A stretch of DNA of 64,000 nucleotides, from positions 1,364,001 to 1,428,000 of the forward strand of contig CBDFNC010000005.1 of NCBI GenBank assembly GCA_965249895.1. Direction: 5' to 3'. Origin of the DNA: CBDFNC01 sp965249895. GTDB taxonomy: Bacteria > Pseudomonadota > Gammaproteobacteria > Enterobacterales > CBDFNC01. Below the pieces are notes generated by a model. The model was not told the origin of the DNA, did no database searches, and saw only the letters and a list, made by a program, of their open reading frames with translations. How positions within the stretch are numbered: the stretch's first letter is position 1; each line of letters opens with the position of its first letter. Made by a program: the position numbers and the translations under genes. Positions 62,428-64,000 of the stretch are shown piece by piece.

Positions 62428-63690
62428 ATGCGGGGGTTCGAGTTGCTACATAAAAGGAAATTGTTAGTTGCCGATTTTGATCAGCTAATAGAAATATTTA
62501 TGACTAGGCACCCAAAAACATTTACAGACCTTTCTGAATTTGATGCTATATGCCAGTTACAAAGAAATAAAATCACAGACATGGTTGAATATGATTTCTT
62601 TCAAATATTAGCTCCTGTGATTGGAAAAATGAATTGTGGTCATGTTTTTGCTGAGTATTCAAAACAGCAACAAGAAGATAAAGTAACTAATGGGCGGTAT
62701 TTACCGTTTAATGTAAAAATAATCGATAAAGAGATTTATGTCGTTGATGATTTCTCTGGTCTTGGCCTTGAAAAAGGAATAAAAATTCATACCGTTAACG
62801 GTAAGAAAGCGTCTGATCTTATTGATGACATATATAACTCGTACACGAGTGATGGGGGGAATTTATCTGCAAAGCAAGCAAAGTTAAACTCTGAACTTGG
62901 AGTGTACTGCCCGAATTCGGGTTCATTTAGTCTTAGTTATTATCTGTATATTGGTTCTCCTGAAATTTTCAATATCACCTATTCAACAGCTCTCAATAAC
63001 TTATTAGTTGATTGTTGCGTGACTGCTTGTGCATATAGCCCGTTATTAAAGAAAACTGATCAGCTATCATATTATTATGAAGATACCTTGGCAGTTCTAA
63101 CTATCCCACATTTTTATACTTATCAAGCTCCACAATTCGAAGAGTTTAGTAAAACATTAGATTTCTTCTTTAATGAGTTAAGAGAGAAAGGTATAGAAAA
63201 CCTGATTATCGACTTACGGGGCAATGGTGGTGGAGACCCAAACGCAGGAAACTTATTACTAACCTACTTATTAAGATCAAAATTTCAATATTTCAATAAT
63301 AATGTGACTGGCAGTTATATTGGCTTAACTCAAGAGAGTAAGATAAATAGCAAAGCATTTAATGGGAGAGTCGTAACTTTAATTGATGGTTTAGGGTTTT
63401 CAACAACGGGGCATATGCTATCACACCTTGTTACCCAAAATCGTGGCACTCTAATAGGTCAAGAGACAGGAGGTCGCTATATTTGTAATGATCGTTCGGA
63501 CATAATTAGACTAAATAATACAAATATCGTTTTTAACCTGCCAGGCTTTGCATTTTCAACTTCAGTGCGTGGTCAAACCAAAAACCGAGGAATAATCCCT
63601 GATATTGAAATAAAATACAATATTGAAGATTATTTAAATAACACGGATTTAGAAATGAAAGCAGCAATAGAGTTCATTAAAATTAACTAA
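62428..63690 (+). CDS. S41-family (C-terminal-processing) peptidase-like cassette protein
   Basis: A 420-residue protein starting at ATG 62428, 5 bp after the attC of the previous cassette. The frame is open further back but that DNA is attC. The C-terminal half has the S41 fold: ENLIIDLRGNGGGDPNAGNL, then DGLGFSTTGHMLSHLV, whose Ser is the expected nucleophile, and GTLIGQETGGRY. The expected Lys four turns on is not obvious, so activity is uncertain. No signal peptide or clear PDZ domain is visible. Codon use is AT-rich compared with the core genes, in line with capture as a cassette. Confidence 0.8.
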   Translation: MRGFELLHKRKLLVADFDQLIEIFMTRHPKTFTDLSEFDAICQLQRNKITDMVEYDFFQILAPVIGKMNCGHVFAEYSKQQQEDKVTNGRYLPFNVKIIDKEIYVVDDFSGLGLEKGIKIHTVNGKKASDLIDDIYNSYTSDGGNLSAKQAKLNSELGVYCPNSGSFSLSYYLYIGSPEIFNITYSTALNNLLVDCCVTACAYSPLLKKTDQLSYYYEDTLAVLTIPHFYTYQAPQFEEFSKTLDFFFNELREKGIENLIIDLRGNGGGDPNAGNLLLTYLLRSKFQYFNNNVTGSYIGLTQESKINSKAFNGRVVTLIDGLGFSTTGHMLSHLVTQNRGTLIGQETGGRYICNDRSDIIRLNNTNIVFNLPGFAFSTSVRGQTKNRGIIPDIEIKYNIEDYLNNTDLEMKAAIEFIKIN

Positions 63691-63747
63691 TAATTAGTTT
63701 GTGACAAATGAAATGTTTATAAATATTTTCGGGTTAAAGAATGTATA

Positions 63748-64000
63748 ATCGGGTAGCCGGAGGTATCTAGCCTCCAGCCCCCACACCACCCATCGTGCGG
63801 GTCCGCAATGGGCGGTTCATCTCTCGTAATGAATACTGATCCAAATGTCCTTCAGTGACACCAGACCTTGCGTAGCGAGGAACTCATTGCTAATTGCAAT
63901 GTTAATTCCTTTTGTTTTAGAGCTACGGCACGGTCCTTTGCTGCTTATTCCACAGGAAATAGCCAGCCGTTCACTCACACCCAGTTTGATTAGACTTCTA
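63748..64000 (-). mobile_element. Group II intron (IIC-attC type), 3' part
   Basis: The element is antisense to the cassettes and continues past the window. Behind the RT stop codon, domain V is clear (63784-63818): ACCGCCCAT pairs with ATGGGTGGT (9 bp, one G-T), a 2-base CG bulge on the 3' side, then TGCG/CGCA with a four-base loop; the catalytic triad reads CGC. Domain VI (63748-63783) pairs GGGGGCTGGAGG with CCTCCGGCTACCC leaving one A bulged 7 bases before the 3' end (CCCGAT), the branch point. The adjoining bases are TTATAC, the predicted attC R'' core of cassette 2. Confidence 0.88.
63817..63999 (-). CDS. ltrA: Group II intron reverse transcriptase/maturase, C-terminus (partial)
   Basis: 60 codons before a TGA at 63817-63819 read RSLIKLGVSERLAISCGISS, KGPCRSSKTKGINIAISNEF and GLVSLKDIWISIHYER, the conserved maturase tail of bacterial class-C intron-encoded proteins. 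The protein splices the intron and copies it into new sites. The N-terminal RT domain lies beyond the window edge, so intactness is unknown. The stop codon overlaps the start of domain V, a compact arrangement typical of this class. Confidence 0.88.
   Translation of the reverse strand, partial: RSLIKLGVSERLAISCGISSKGPCRSSKTKGINIAISNEFLATQGLVSLKDIWISIHYER

Overview
The window looks like chromosome from a marine gammaproteobacterium, most likely Alteromonadales (Colwelliaceae/Thalassomonas-like). I infer this from protein flavour and gene sets: queA-tgt-yajC-secDF, very long PstC/PstA permeases, a GlyGly-CTERM trypsin, GbpA with a c-di-GMP riboswitch, RdgC and a chromosomal integron. No rRNA or tRNA gene and no CRISPR array was seen.

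Layout. 1-1.2 kb is the end of a heterodimeric ABC exporter whose second half is a pseudogene, followed by a 55-bp tandem-repeat array. 1.9-9.4 kb (minus strand) holds a rhodanese, secF, secD, yajC, tgt, queA and a secreted trypsin-like protease. 9.5-23.9 kb is rich in phosphorus genes: ppk2, phoU-pstB-pstA-pstC, a GcvR-like ACT protein, ppk1 and ppx. Candidate Pho boxes lie before pstC, ppk1, pstS (38.7 kb) and phoB (53.9 kb). 23.9-34.3 kb is an eroded accessory stretch: an EAL gene cut by a MITE, a frameshifted IS630-family element, an XRE/S24 repressor, a methyltransferase, a DinB protein, remnants of a TetR/SDR pair, gbpA under a c-di-GMP-I riboswitch, and a dead IS1634-type transposase. 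34.4-38.6 kb is ordinary: marR plus a carboxymuconolactone decarboxylase, an AbgT-type transporter and pstS.

38.9-49.2 kb is a decayed plasmid/phage-like island. It contains a giant minus-strand gene broken by frameshifts and an IS200/IS605 element, a decayed DUF3560 gene, a higBA toxin-antitoxin pair, many small orphan genes, ACGTG-rich spacers and two sets of imperfect direct repeats. 49.3-60.4 kb returns to core genes: a chemoreceptor, phoB-phoR, sbcD-sbcC and rdgC.

60.4-64 kb is an integron: intI (minus strand) with LexA-like boxes, an attI-side junction, a DUF4272-like cassette with a clear attC, and a second cassette encoding an S41-type peptidase. The right edge is a group II intron: RT C-terminus plus domains V and VI, antisense to the cassettes. 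Its 3' end abuts the R'' core predicted for the second cassette's attC, which is the arrangement of group IIC-attC introns.

A family of about 160-205 bp MITEs, with GTGTCC(G/A)TCCTGAAAC-type inverted ends, recurs six times across the window.
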